Below are positions 34,050 through 46,200 of a stretch of 64,000 nt of DNA, one piece after another. Under the pieces are notes generated by a model. That model worked only from the letters and a program-made list of their open reading frames with translations, did not search any database and was not told the DNA's origin. The stretch comes from Ascochyta rabiei (taxonomy: Eukaryota; Ascomycota; Dothideomycetes; Pleosporales; Didymellaceae), in the NCBI RefSeq assembly GCF_004011695.2, contig NC_082426.1, positions 496,001 to 560,000 of the forward strand. The letters are read 5' to 3'. The position numbers were made by a program, and so were the translations under genes. Each line of letters begins with the position of its first letter. Within the stretch, counting starts at the first letter, position 1.

Positions 34050-34971
34050 AACGGCGCGGGCTGAATGTAGCCGCTCTGTAGATTAAAGGAGTGTTATGCC
34101 TTGTCCGTCCAAGCATCCATGTCCAGAAACAAACCGATATACCGCGAGTTCCGCGGGGTGCATGACTGCAGCACTGGCTTGCAGACAGGCAGTTGATCGT
34201 GCTTGAACCTTAGTTGGGCCTTCGCAATACCCACCGGCTGTATTTGCCTACTGTGTCTTGATTTACTATGTTGAGCTACAAGCCTTGTATCCCTACGGTT
34301 CGTCGAATAAACATCTGATGTCTGTACCTGTTGTTTCATGCAAATCCAACGTATAGCTGTGGATTGATGTGTTTAGAACGGTAAGCCTACAAGACATTCT
34401 GGCTCAGCGTGATCAAACCGTACTAGCTAGCAGCCTGTTGATTATGCCTTTGCACAAAAAATCGCCAGTAGACACAAGTTATCCTGGAAAGGCATCATAA
34501 GCTTACCAAGGTTTCTGCCGAGGGTTTAAGCATTGCACAAGGCTAATCTATTTTCACACCACAGGAGCAAAAGAAGCAAACTGTACGTAGAACAAGAGTC
34601 ATGGGGTAGATCAATGCCTTTCAAGTCCAGACAGCCGTTTAACCGGCTGCAGAACATCGCTCGAGCCTAAAACAACGTCATGGGTTTCAAGTAGATTGCA
34701 TAGTCGAGTGAGGCTGTAAAATTGCTTACAGTTGTGTCATTGATGGAGGCAGTACTATTGGTACCTGATGTCGCCATATGTAATGAACATTCCTCCATGC
34801 CTGGTATCGAACTCTTGTATTCCTGTCTCGCCCCCGAAAAAAACGCCCTCTAATGCATTGGAGCAGTGGATATCATGTACAAATGCACGCCGAAAGAGGA
34901 AGGGTGTGCCACCGAAAAGTATGGGGCTGAAAACAAGGAAAGTAATGCGACGCCAACATAGTCGTGCTTTC

Positions 34972-37841
34972 TTAGATACCATGTTTCTTCTTCTCCTTAA
35001 GCTCGAGCTCTTTCATGTATTTGACAAAAGATTTTTTGTGTACCTGTGAACGTTGTCAGTAGAACCCATAGCGCATCATTGATCAGAACTTACCAAGCCA
35101 GCAAATTTGCCATCTCTGAGTACACAGATGTATCTCAATCCCAGTTTGACAAAGCACTCATAGACCAAATCCATTGGTGAGTGCACATCGAGCGACACAG
35201 GCGCCGGATCAATGTATGGTGTGAAGTCACTAGGGTCGTGTTGAGGGTACGCTCCGTCATCACTGGAGGCTTGAGGTTCCCGTCCAGCTGCCCAATCGAC
35301 CTGTGGCGACATCAAACAGAGCGTGTTTTCCTCGTTATCCAGTTTGTCGAGAGCAAACTCAAGGTCAGGTGCTGGGATCAAGCCAACTAACACGCCATGT
35401 TTGACAATTGGCACACCACCGTCAAGCTCGCCAGCCATTTGAAGTAGTTGCTGCATGACACGCAACTCAGTTGCCGGAATCAGGGTATCATCTGAGATAT
35501 CGATAATACGGTTCGGTCGTATGCGTGGTGTAATGTCGCCAAGCTCGGATGTGAAGATTGGGCGAACTTTGTTGTCGAGGAAAGGATACGAGTTCATGTC
35601 GGTGAGGAGGTCGTAGATGCTGAGTGGTTCGATGGCATCAGCTGTCCATTTGGCGACAAGGATACCAAGCGAGAAGGGCAAGACGTGATCGAGACTGCCA
35701 GTTAATTCGAAAAGGATGACAGCAAGGGTAATGGTCAATCGAGTGACACCAGTCATCGTTGCACCAGCGGCGACTAAGGCGTATACGCCTGGAACAACGC
35801 AAGACCCCGGTGGACCTTCTGGTACACATTCGCCAAATACACCTAGGTGGGAAAACCTGAGGGCAAGGAGCTGGACCGAGTGACCAATGAATCGCCCTGC
35901 CAGGCCGCCAACAACCATGGAGGGCACGTAGATACCAGCAGGCACTTTGATTCCAAAAGTGATCACAGTGAGCCCGGCTTTGATGACAAAGGCGAGAAAC
36001 AGGACCCAGAGCACCGACGGTATGTGTTCTCGTGTTGGACACAAGCCATCGCCCGAGTTGGTGTAGGTGTCGCAGGGGCTGGCCAGCTCAAACAGTAGCT
36101 CGGTAACTGGAAGCTTGGTGTAGCGATTCCAGAAACTGATGAGACCGGTGACAAGTGCTACGAGAAATACCTCGAGAAGAGGGTGCTTCTTGATGATTGG
36201 AATGCGTCGGAATGTTCGGGCCCAGATGCGTGAAGCTTTGATGAACAGAGCACCTAGAACGCCACCAACAGCACCGGTGAATATAAAGGTGGCAAGCTCG
36301 AAAAACTTCCAGTCAAGATGATAACGAACTTCGAAAAGCACAATCTTCTTGGTGCCGTAAGGATCCAAGAACTTCAGCGACAGTGCAGCAGCCTATGGAG
36401 ATTAGTCAAGAATAGAGTGTGCAGACTCAAAACTTACAATGCAGCAGAAGAACGTCCTGAACAGTGTCTTGGAGGGGAAGTAGTAGCTTACTTCCTCCAG
36501 GCTAAATAGGACGCCGCCAATCGGGGCACCAAAGGCGACCGCTACACCACTTGCAGCACTGGCACTCAAAATCTCTCTGCGCTTGCCGTCGTTGTTGCTG
36601 TACTTTGAAAAGATGCGACAGGCAATGTTTCCGATGCATGTTGCGATGTGCACATAAGGACCCTCCTTACCAAGACTCAGGCCAGATGCCACACTGAGGA
36701 CCAAAGCTATAGTCTTGATGATGAGCGTACGCAGTCCAAGATAACCGTGAAGCACGAAACCGCTGAGGATGACCTTGACTTCGGCAACTCCACTGCCAGC
36801 AGCAGAGTAGTAGACCATAGGCGGACGAAGCTGGGCTTCGTTGACCTTTGTCTGAGGGCTTTTGCTACGCTTGCGAACTTCGTCTTCCTCAGTGTCCGAG
36901 TGTCGACGCACTTCCGCCCCCAGGTTCTCGTCCAGTGTGGCGAGCGAGATAGCTGAAGGGATCACCGTCTTGGTCGTGAGCGTCAGCAGGCAAGATGCCA
37001 TGGAAAGCAGGACGACTGAGAGCACGTAGAAGCCGAACTGCGTGTGCACGACATCGAGCCTGTCGCTGCGGACGACCTTGGACCAGTGAAGCCAATTTTC
37101 GCACGTGGAAGCGCCGTCGCAGCACGTCTTGCGACCGTTGCTCCACTTGTTCGTGCAGTAGCCCTGCTTCCAATCGAAGAGGGTGCTTTCCGTGGTATTG
37201 ACGAAATACGCGCAAACGGCAGTGAGCACGCCGATTATGGCCACAAGGATCCAGCCCTGGGCGCCGTCGAACCAGGCGGCCAAACGGCCTCTGATGTCCT
37301 TGCGGCTTCTGAGTGCTTTCACTCGATATGCATCGGCAATGTTGTCATGCACCCAGTCGGTCGATGTGAACTGATCGTACCAGACTCGGTTGTCTTGCCA
37401 GAGAGAGGTTTTGGCAGACTGCATGCTGTCGTCCAGGCCCGCCCTGCGCTCGCCCAAGGCATTGACCAGGCGCTGACTAAAGGCGTGGTTGAAGGAGCCT
37501 GCTCTGCTCTTCATGCGTGTGCCTGTGGGAAGCTGGCTGTTGTGACGCTTCGTACCTGGACGAGGGGTGCCCGGCATGCTCGCAGGTACGCTCATGTATG
37601 ACCTCGAGCCATGCGCATGGCCCAGCAAGGCGGATCGTTCGGACAGGCCGCTCCGGGCGAGGTCGTTGTCGGAATTTCGTGTCTGGCGCAGCGAACGGTA
37701 GGTGGCTATCGGCGATGAGGGCGTGGTGCTGCTGATTGTGTCGCGGCCTTCGCGCTGCTCGGCGGCATCTTGGTCGTCGGCATCTTGGTCATCGGCATGG
37801 TAGTCTTCGACACTATGGTAGGACCTCATTGACTTGGGCAT
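34972..37841 (-). CDS. CLC-family chloride/proton exchanger (ClC-3/GEF1 type)
   Basis: This is a CLC transporter of intracellular membranes, probably exchanging chloride for protons to support organelle acidification. Exons 37,841-36,438, 36,392-35,094 and 35,043-34,972 give 924 residues. The small last exon encodes HKKSFVKYMKEL and a lysine tail. A polar N-terminus of about 170 residues precedes the membrane domain. Selectivity motifs are present: GSGVAEVK, GKEGPYVH with the gating glutamate, and GIYVPSM. The EE pair in SLEEVSYYFP supplies the proton glutamate expected in exchangers rather than channels. Two CBS domains lie at the C-terminus (VPIVKHGVLVGLI, LRYICVLRDGKFAGLV). An 18-bp minisatellite begins about 10 bases upstream of the ATG. 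Confidence 0.92.
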
Positions 37842-37849
37842 GGTGAGCG

Positions 37850-38002
37850 AGGGCGAGGGTGAAGGCGAGGGCGAGGGTGAGGGCCAGGGCGAGGGTGAGG
37901 GCCAGGGCGAGGGTGAGGGCCAGGGCGAGGGTGAGGGCCAGGGCGAGGGTGAGGGCCAGGGCGAGGGTGAGGGCCAGGGCGAGGGCGAGGGCGAGGGTGT
38001 GT
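37850..38002. repeat. 18-bp minisatellite upstream of the CLC start
   Basis: The unit GAGGGTGAGGGCCAGGGC repeats about seven times, with hexamer variants (GAGGGC) at both ends. It starts roughly 10 bases upstream of the CLC ATG at 37,841, so it should be part of the 5' leader or core promoter. It creates a spurious Gly-Glu frame on the plus strand and a Leu-Ala-Thr frame on the minus strand. Confidence 0.92.
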
Positions 38003-38783
38003 GTGCGCAAAGGAGGGAGCACGGGCAAGTTATCTATTCACACGGGGGCGCTCAGAGACATTTCGCCGACTCGAGGCAGCTACAGAGGTCATCTGAAGGA
38101 GGGCGGTGTCGTGGAGCACCTGGGCATCGCTGCTTGTTCCCACACGCGCCGCGGAGCGACCTCGGCCGCCTTGCCTTGCCTTGCCTGGCTTTGTTTTCTA
38201 CAACGGCGATCACGTCGCCTTATCTTTGAACGTTCGTTTCGCCTGTTGCAGACAGCGACTTTCCTGCCTGCCGGATGCCGTGCGCATTGTGGAATGCATG
38301 AAGCGGCTCCTCTCATCGCGCTACCCCGAGGCTCGCTTGCATGGTTGTCTTGTCTCAGCGGAAAAGGCGCGTGTGATCCCTCTCAGCACGCGAGCATGAC
38401 GAAGGCGTTTCAGGGTCCAAGCGACCAGGGTCACCGCCAAAGACAGCAAGGTGTGTGGGAGGCGACGAACCAATCACCGCCAGGCTGCCCAAACGCGCCA
38501 TACCCCACCAACCATCCATGCCTCGTTTGCCGTGTACGGCTCCGGAGTAACTGAGCCGGAGGGAACAAGCCGTCGTCGTGTTCGTTGGGAGTTTGTCCGT
38601 CTATGTCTTTTCAGAACCCGCATAGCTAGGATTGAACCACTGCTCCTCATCTCGAGAGCGCAAGAGCAGAGCCAACCAAGACAGAGCAGAGCGTATCCAA
38701 CAGGTTGCCTAAACAAGCACACCCTCGTGATACCTTTGACGACGCCCAGAGACCCTGCATCGGATCGCGGATACCCTATCGAC
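38003..38783. other. shared upstream region of CLC and IAH1 genes
   Basis: This is the divergent promoter region between the CLC gene (-) and the IAH1-type esterase (+). A CCTTGCCTTGCCTGG run lies near 38,171-38,188. No gene was recognised. Confidence 0.55.
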
Positions 38784-39902
38784 ATGGTGAGTGGCTGACC
38801 GTACGTCGGACTGCAGCAGGGCCTATCTGACGCCTCCAGTAGCCTGCTATATACGACCAGTTCTTCCTGTTTGGAGACTCCATAACCCAAGACTCATTCA
38901 ATCAACAGAGAGGCTTCGGCTTCTCTGCAGCGCTCCAGGCTGGTATGTCTTGGCACTTCTGAACCTCCCACGCCATCTCTGGATTTCTCCCGCCGTGTCC
39001 TGAGGCTCATCTGCGTCACCCTGCAGGCTGACTGCTTGCTTAGACTACATAAGACGGCTCGATGTGGTCAATCGTGGCTTTAGGTTCGTTTCCCAAACAC
39101 GGGAGTCGATTGCCCAAAGACTGATACTGTGAAAGCGGATACAACACGCGCCAGGCACTCAGCGTGCTGCCTAGTATCATACCTTCCCCCGAGCAGGCCA
39201 AAATCCGCTTCCTGGTACGATACGCAGCGCTCTACTAACCGAGCATTTTCTTTGACTGACAACGCAAGACAATCTTCTTCGGTGCCAATGATGCCTCACT
39301 CCCGGGCGCCCCCAACAAGCAGCACATTCCTCTCGACGAGTACAAGGCCAACTTGGAGAAGATCGTCACTCATCCGCAGATCGTGGCCCACAACCCTCGC
39401 ATCATTCTCATCGCTCCTCCGCCTATCAACGAGCATCTTTGGTGGCCGCGAGACCAGGAGAGCGGGTATACTTCGGTCTCGCGGACGGCAGCCACAACCA
39501 AGGAATACGCCGATGCAGTTGTCGAGCTAGGTATCAAGCTTGATCTGCCTGTTGTCAACTTGTGGAAGGCTTTCATGGCAAAAGCCAACTTCCAGATAGC
39601 CGGGTGGAAATTGGGAGACTTGCTTCCAGGATCGCTGGAGATAGCGCAGAACGATGCTTTGGTCGAGTTGATGTACGACGGTATGTACATGCGCTCCTGT
39701 ACTGTGGACTGGGTTTCATGACTGACAAGATGTAGGCCTTCACTTTCATCCGGCAGGGTACGAAATTCTGTATCAAGAGGTGACGAAGCTCATTGCCCGA
39801 CGATGGCCAGATCAGGTGGCGGAGAAGCTGCCAACCGTACTGCCTGGATGGAACGACGAGGAGGCATGGAAGACTTGGGAGGCATCGAAGCCATCCCCTT
39901 AG
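38784..39902 (+). CDS. IAH1-type SGNH esterase (isoamyl acetate hydrolase-like)
   Basis: This is an intracellular SGNH esterase related to yeast Iah1, which hydrolyses acetate esters. Six coding exons were rebuilt: 38,784-38,786 (the ATG alone), 38,843-38,942, 39,044-39,083, 39,136-39,214, 39,269-39,680 and 39,736-39,902, giving 266 residues. The product starts M-PAIYDQFFLFGDSITQDSF, with the nucleophile serine in GDSIT. It then shows LDVVNRGFSGYNTRQAL (oxyanion glycine), FFGANDASLPG (asparagine block) and GLHFHPAGYEI with the catalytic histidine. No signal peptide is present. The one-codon first exon is inferred from the GTGAGT donor directly after ATG and the CAGTAG acceptor; without it the conserved frame would lack a start. 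Confidence 0.85.
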
Positions 39903-40652
39903 ATAACATTATTAAACCGCATCGACTTGTTTTCTAGACATACCAACAAGCAAACCGCATCCGTTGTCAAGTGTTAAGCGTTCAAGCCAGGGCGTGCTTC
40001 CATTGCTCTGGTAATGATGTTGGTGATGAAGCTTATTAGTTATAGCCCCACCCCCACGAGCTAGTCCTCTAGTCCTCCGTGGCGTACCTTGCAACGGACC
40101 TCAGGAACAAACAAACTTGAACAACGACAACGACAACGACAGCGACAACGACACGACACGACAGGTTTGTGGCGACAAAGCACTACCCCGAATTCTTCCC
40201 GAGCAGTCTACAGTACTTCTCAATACGATTTGTTCGTCACGTGGAACGACGGCCGCTTCTTCTTGCGCAAGTGCAATTGCACATCACCACATTGCCCATC
40301 CTCGAGCCCTTGGTGCATGTGGTCTTCCTGCACCTCAACACCGCACCTGCAACAGACCCGCTTCTTGTTCACTTCAAAACACCTCTCCGACTATCTTTTA
40401 AGCCCACGAAAGTAATCGCTCGATCCTCCAACTTCGCATCTGACTCTTCGAATCGAAACCTCGAAACATTGAAACCTCAACTGCAGACGACAGCACAGCT
40501 CTGGCAATACAAGATTGGATGATCGTTGGAGGAGGTGGAAGTGGGTGGAGCCGTTGACTACAGCGAGGGGAGTCTGCTGGTAGGGGAGCCGCCACGACAG
40601 GAGGGCCCTCTTCATTTGAGTACTCTCGACAAGGAATGAGAGCGTGGGTGAG
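39903..40652. other. intergenic, no gene seen
   Basis: This holds the 3' region of the IAH1-type gene and the promoter of the next gene. A short ACAACGAC-type simple repeat occurs at about 40,120-40,162. No gene was recognised. Confidence 0.6.
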
Positions 40653-42457
40653 ATGGATCCGGAAAGCATAGCCTTCCAGCCTCGCGACGACTTCTGGCGC
40701 GTTCAGACCGAGATGCTGCGAGTACAACAGAATCAAGCCGAGCTTTCTGATCGTGTCGCTCGCTTGGAGAGAAAACAAGACGAAGACGCCCGCCTGAAGA
40801 ACGTTTGGGGAACATCTTCCCCGTTCCCCTCCGTACTGGGTGGTACCCCGCAGCAGGGTGAGTTACACCCAATCTATTCCCGGCACCGTGTTGACAACTA
40901 TCAGTTCCTCTACAGCAGCCCACGGCCGAGCACTTCTCCGACTTTGACGATGACCAGTCAAGCAACCTCATTGGTAATCTCCAGCTCGACGCCGACGATG
41001 AGCCTCGGCGCGTGGGAACGACATCACGTGCCAACAGCGTCCGCTTCGATGAGACAGCAAACCACGGTCACTGGGCACATGCTTCACGATCATCACTGGA
41101 TCTCCTTCCCCGTTCCGGTAGCAGTCTCGGTGGACATGCCCTAAGTGAACGCAGCTACTCTCACAAATCAGACGGCAGGCAGAGCTCAACGGGTCAGTCT
41201 GTTCTTTCCGTGACGTCTGGGAGGGCCAACAGCCTCACAAGTTATGGTCCCACGACACCAGTAGAAGCTCCAGGGCTGGCACCTGGTCTGTTCATACTTG
41301 GCTCTGTGCCTTCCATAATACGTTGCTGGCTCAACACTAATTTCAAGCACGATACCCTGCTGTATGCAGCAGTCTGCACCGGCTCGCATACCTCTTTCTT
41401 AGATTTGCATCTCATCGAGCACCTTGGATTCCAGGACCAGACCACACGGGACGATGAAGGCATCAGGAAGATCAGATTGACTGTCTATCTACCAGAAGCT
41501 GTGCCAGTCTCGGTGTCCGTTCAGTCCGACCGTCCTGCACCTCATCTTCCCTCCGTCACTGTTGACTTCACTGTAATCGATGACTACGACAGATCCAGAT
41601 CCAGGTCCAGATCCAGATCGAAGGCTATTCAGGTTCTCATCGGTAGCGATCTCCTCCGAACGCACAACGCAGACGTACTTTTCTCGTCGAATCATTTGAT
41701 GATTTACGATGACGATCGTAACAAGCTCCAGGTTCCTCTTGTGCGGCCTGAGGACGAAAAAGCATTCAAGTTCCTGTTTACTTGGCATGAAGACAACGCT
41801 ACCGCCAGATTGAGTGTTATTTCGAAGAGTGCAGTCGTCGGCCTATCAGCACCAGCCGAGTCCAAAGTCAAGTTCTTGGAATCGGGACAAGGAGAGAATA
41901 GTGGTCCACTCAGGACTCAGGACACTGAGACGACGGCAAGTTCTGACGATGGCGGTTCGAGCGGCCGTTTGAGCCTCGAGCAGCGACCGTATTCTTCAAC
42001 GTCTCTGGACCGTCCCGATTCTAAAGGTCCGCAACTGACCAGCTCCGCTCCTGCGAATCCGCGCTCAGGGCCACCGCCAGCTATGCTCAACAGTTGGAGG
42101 CGTGACACGAGTGAGAAAGCAAGCAGCGGCTCGCTGGATTGGGCAAACGTGGGTAAAACTACTACGACCGCTTCTGGCGAGCAGCGTCGTGAGATCAAGG
42201 TGTTGAGACCTGCAAGGTCATCTTCGCGCACCTTCTCGGCTTCGACCTCGGCGTCTGCCACGGGTCAGTCACGCTTCTTCGATGACGGCAAGAGGAAGGA
42301 GGAGGCTGAGTCGAGTACGAATCCGCCTGCACCGTCGCTGAGCCGCAACGTGTCTCGCGAGAAGGACGAGAATCGCGCGGCTGCGAGCAAACAACGGTCT
42401 ACTAATCCAGTGGGTGGTGCGTCTGCGTTTGCGTGGCTCAAGAGCGGATCGAAATGA
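40653..42457 (+). CDS. conserved unknown with a retropepsin-like domain lacking the Asp
   Basis: I do not recognise a characterised family. Exons 40,653-40,857 and 40,905-42,457 give 585 residues. The first 55 residues form a predicted coiled coil (FWRVQTEMLRVQQNQAELSDRVARL). Then comes a serine-rich linker, and at about residues 200-350 a beta-rich domain resembling retroviral-type aspartic proteases. AAVCTGSHTSFLDLHLIEHLGF sits where these enzymes have a D-T/S-G triad, and IGSDLLRTHNADVLF where they have the second hydrophobic Gly-containing strand. The catalytic aspartate position reads cysteine, so protease activity is doubtful. A (RS) run encoded by an AGATCC hexamer repeat near 41,588-41,622 interrupts the domain. 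The C-terminal 200 residues are disordered. The GTG at 40,644 was passed over for the ATG at 40,653. The protein fold is inferred by eye. Confidence 0.7.
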
Positions 42458-43278
42458 GGGTTTAGGTAGACTGCTGGTCGTGCTTTTGGGCCTTGACCGG
42501 CATGGTAGCATAGCATCTCGACGCCAAACATGATGATGACATGAAGTTCAATACGATTTTCGTCGTGACATGCCGCTTGCTGGGAGCGCAAGGTCCTTTT
42601 GCCGTGGCAATCCACGGCCATGGCATTGCCACATGGACACAGCACTCAGCCTACGTGGAGAGTCGAGAGAGAGTCAGACCTGCTCTGCGACTGGTACTGG
42701 CGCTGCCATCCATGTGCCTGGGGCCTTCAGCCCTGCGGTGGGTGTTAAGCGAGGCTGCTAGACCTAGTGTATCCTCTCAGCGCAGAGCGGGCGACGGGCA
42801 AACTGGAGGGCTGTGACGGAGTGCGAGTTCTTTTCCAAACCACACGGCTCTACACGCTGCACGCTGTACGCTGTACGCTGTACGCTCTACGCCCTACGCT
42901 GCACGCTCTACGCCCTACGCCCTACGCCCGACGCTCCTTCCGCGCCGATTGCGCTTGCCCCACGCCTTCGCCGCTTCCTGCTTCACCTTCCCCGTGAGCT
43001 GCTCGCCCTTGACTGGCGCCGCTACGCGCTCCACGGGTGCCCGACTGTTCTCTGCCTGCCGTGTCTGTCTTGGAGCTGTCGAGGCTCCGGGCAGGCCTCC
43101 GCGCTTCACAACGGCATCCACCAAGAAACGCAAGACCGTGACCGCCGCGCAAACAAGCAACACGCAAACCGGGCCGCGCAAAACATCGCCGTCGTCGAAT
43201 GAGGGCACGCCTGTAGCATCCCCTCGGTCATCCCCGCACCCATCCACCTCGCCGCCGCCGCGCTTCCTGCCACCCCAC
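42458..43278. other. UBP12 upstream region with 7-bp repeat
   Basis: At about 42,855-42,933 units of the type TACGCTG, TACGCCC and CACGCTG follow each other with a 7-8 base period. From 42,949 the DNA stays open in the frame of the deubiquitinase without an ATG until 43,279, so part of this stretch may be coding in an upstream exon. Confidence 0.6.
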
Positions 43279-46200
43279 ATGAAGGAGGCAGTCAAAGAAG
43301 CGTCGCAGGAGAACAGCACCCCGACCGTGCGGGGCGAAGTAGCCACCGGGGCGAGCTCGCCGAGTGAGGCGTACGCGAACCTCAGCCTCGAGAGCACCGA
43401 CAGCTCCATGGCTGACTCGTCGGAGCGCACGCGCATCGCCTCGTCTGACCCAGGCACTCCAGGCACTCCAGGCACCACAGGCACCACAGGCACTCCAGGC
43501 ACCACAGGCACCACAGGCACTCCAGGCCAGCGCACCGCCCACCGCGCCTCCTCGCCCGCCAAACGCCTGCACTCAGACATGGACGCCGCCGGCCACATGG
43601 ACGTCGACGCACCCTCAACGAGCCAGTCGAGCCCACGACCCACCAAGCCACTCCCCGCAGCCGCTCTCCAGCGCAGCGCCCGGGCTACGTCCGTAGAGAT
43701 GGCAGACGCGCCCAACAACAGCGGCACCTCCGAGGCTGATGCGTCCAACACGGGCTCGTCAGCCACTAGCGTCGACGCTGCACCGCCGCGAACCGCCGTG
43801 CCCAGCCTCGACGAGCAGGTTGCCACAGTCATGGCCATGATGGCGTCTGACCTCGAGGAGCGCCAGGAAGGTTACATCATCTCTGAGGCCTGGCTGGAGC
43901 GAGTGTCTGCCCGCACCTCCGACGGCCGAACCAGGCCACAAGAGTACAGCAAGGAGGCGACGCAGGGCCCAATCGGACCCATCGACAACTCGGCTCTTGT
44001 CGATACCGAAGCTCTGAAAACTCGTCTGGTAGACCTGAGTGGCAACGACTTTGTACCGTTGCGCAAGGGATTGATGCTCCATCAAAACCTCGAGGTATTG
44101 CCTGCGAGAGCCTGGGACCTGGTGGTAGGCTGGTACGGGCTGAAGGACGGTAGTCCTGTCATTCGCCGTCATGTCCAGAACACCGTGCCCGACAAGAGCA
44201 GCACAAATCTGCAGTGGGAGCTCAACCCTCCTGTCCTGACAATTCGCAAAGTTCGACGGCTTGCAGCAACGCCAACTGAGGAGGCGAAGCCCGCACAGCG
44301 GATTGCCGCCAGCAGGAGCGACCATTTTCAAAATTTCCTTCATGTCGCAAAAAAGGCTGCCGGTATCGACTCGAACAGCAAGGTCCGCGTGTGGAGACTG
44401 CTCACGACCGCACCCTCAGACGAATCACGGCCGATGACGCAGCCACAGCCATCGGGCATATTGACGCCAGACGCCTCACCACGAGGCGGATCGCCGGTTG
44501 CTGGCGAAGCCGCAGCGCACCTGTCATTGATCATGGACACTGCACGCTTTGCCGGTCTAACAAACGGCACTGAACGCGAGCAAGTCACTGGCAAGGACGA
44601 GAAAGCAAACGAAGAGTTCAACCCCCTACTGACTCTGGACGCTGCTGGTCTTACACAGGACCAGGTCATTGTACTCGAAGAAGCCGACGAGAAAGGCGAA
44701 TACATATCAGACACTGTTCCCATCACCACCAAATTCAAAACTGCAGCACAGCTCAGAGAAGGTTTGAAGAGTGCCAACACGAGTGGTAGAAGCACTCCTA
44801 CTGGTGGTCCACTTACGCGAGGCAGAACGCGCAACGGCAAAGTCCGTGGCCACGTTGGCCTGACAAACCTGGGCAATACTTGCTACATGAACTCCGCTTT
44901 GCAATGTTTGCGAAGCGTGGAAGAGCTCAGCCTCTATTTCCTCAACAACAAGTGGAAAGAGGAAGTGAACAAGGTCAACCCTATTGGCTACAAAGGTGCC
45001 ATTGCGAGCGTGTATGCTCAGCTCTTAGATGGCATTTATAGCGTCAATGCCTCATCCTCGTTTTCGCCCAAAAACTTCAAGCAGACTCTCGGCAGAGCCG
45101 AGGGCCGATTCAGTGGCTATGGTCAGCAAGATTCGCAGGAGTTCCTTAGCTGGCTTATCGATGCTCTTCACGAAGATCTCAACCGCATTATCAACAAACC
45201 CTACAAAGAGAACCCGGATTCAGACGACAACACATTCCGCGATCCCGAGGCCATGAAGCAGCTTGGTGAGATCTATCGATCGAATCATCGCGCACGGAAT
45301 GACTCTGTGTCGACTGATCTATTCAACGGCTTCTACAAGAACACGATGGTGTGTCCAGAGTGTGACAAAGTCAGCATTACGTTCGATCCTTACAGCCAGT
45401 TGACTTTACAACTACCTATCGAGCAAGCCTGGGCACACACAATCACATACGTACCCCTGTATGGGGAAATTCAACAGCTCGATGTTGATATCGACAAGAA
45501 CGCTACAATAAAGATGCTGAAGGAGTACGTCGGCAAGCGTTTCGGTGGCGTGAAGACCAACCGATTAATGGCCTCAGAAGTCTACAGCCACAAGTTTTAC
45601 CGCCATCTGGAAGACGATGCCACAATATCGGAATGCAACATCGCTACCCGCGATGATATTTACTTCTACGAGCTGGAACATGCTCCCAGCAACTGGCCTG
45701 CGCCTAAGAAGAAGGCCAAGTACAAAAGTTTCATGTCTCACTCTTCTGAAGAAGACATTCCCACTTCAGCATCACCACTCCATGACCGGATCATGATCCC
45801 GGTATTTCACCGGGGGCCCAGTATGTCCTCGTACCGGGGGCAAGCATACGCTATGGCATTGTGGCCATTCCATATCGTGGTGACTAGAGAAGAAGCAAAA
45901 GACTACGATGCGATCTTGCGCAAAGTGCTTGCAAAGGTCGCGCAGTCTACAACTCGACCCATCCTTACGGAACTCAACGGTAACTCCTCAGACCAATCCC
46001 GTCCGGGATCAGACGTGGTTTTGACGACTGAAGAGGATACCTTGCCTGATAGTGACGCACACATCAAGGACAGCTCTATTGAGGGTGAAGATATGGTCGA
46101 GGTCACCATGATGGACAACGAGTCAGTCGTTGCCGAGGAAGCGGGCCATGTCGAATTCTCGGACGTTCTCAAAGCTGATAGCTTCATCAGCCCTGAATTC

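Larger units (their letters stand above)
33928..34971. other. intergenic, xylanase promoter and CLC 3' region
   Basis: Besides the TATA box and the candidate CreA/XlnR motifs, I see no gene. Composition is slightly more AT-rich than the flanking coding DNA, especially at 34,350-34,800. Confidence 0.55.

Noticed and set aside
37834..38554. Plus-strand Gly-Glu and Arg-Ala repeat frames upstream of CLC
   Set aside because: They come from an 18-bp repeat whose period is a multiple of three, so several frames stay open by chance.
38600..38700. tRNA-like stretch with GGATTGAACCA
   Set aside because: The supposed T-arm does not pair and no acceptor or anticodon stem can be formed on either strand.
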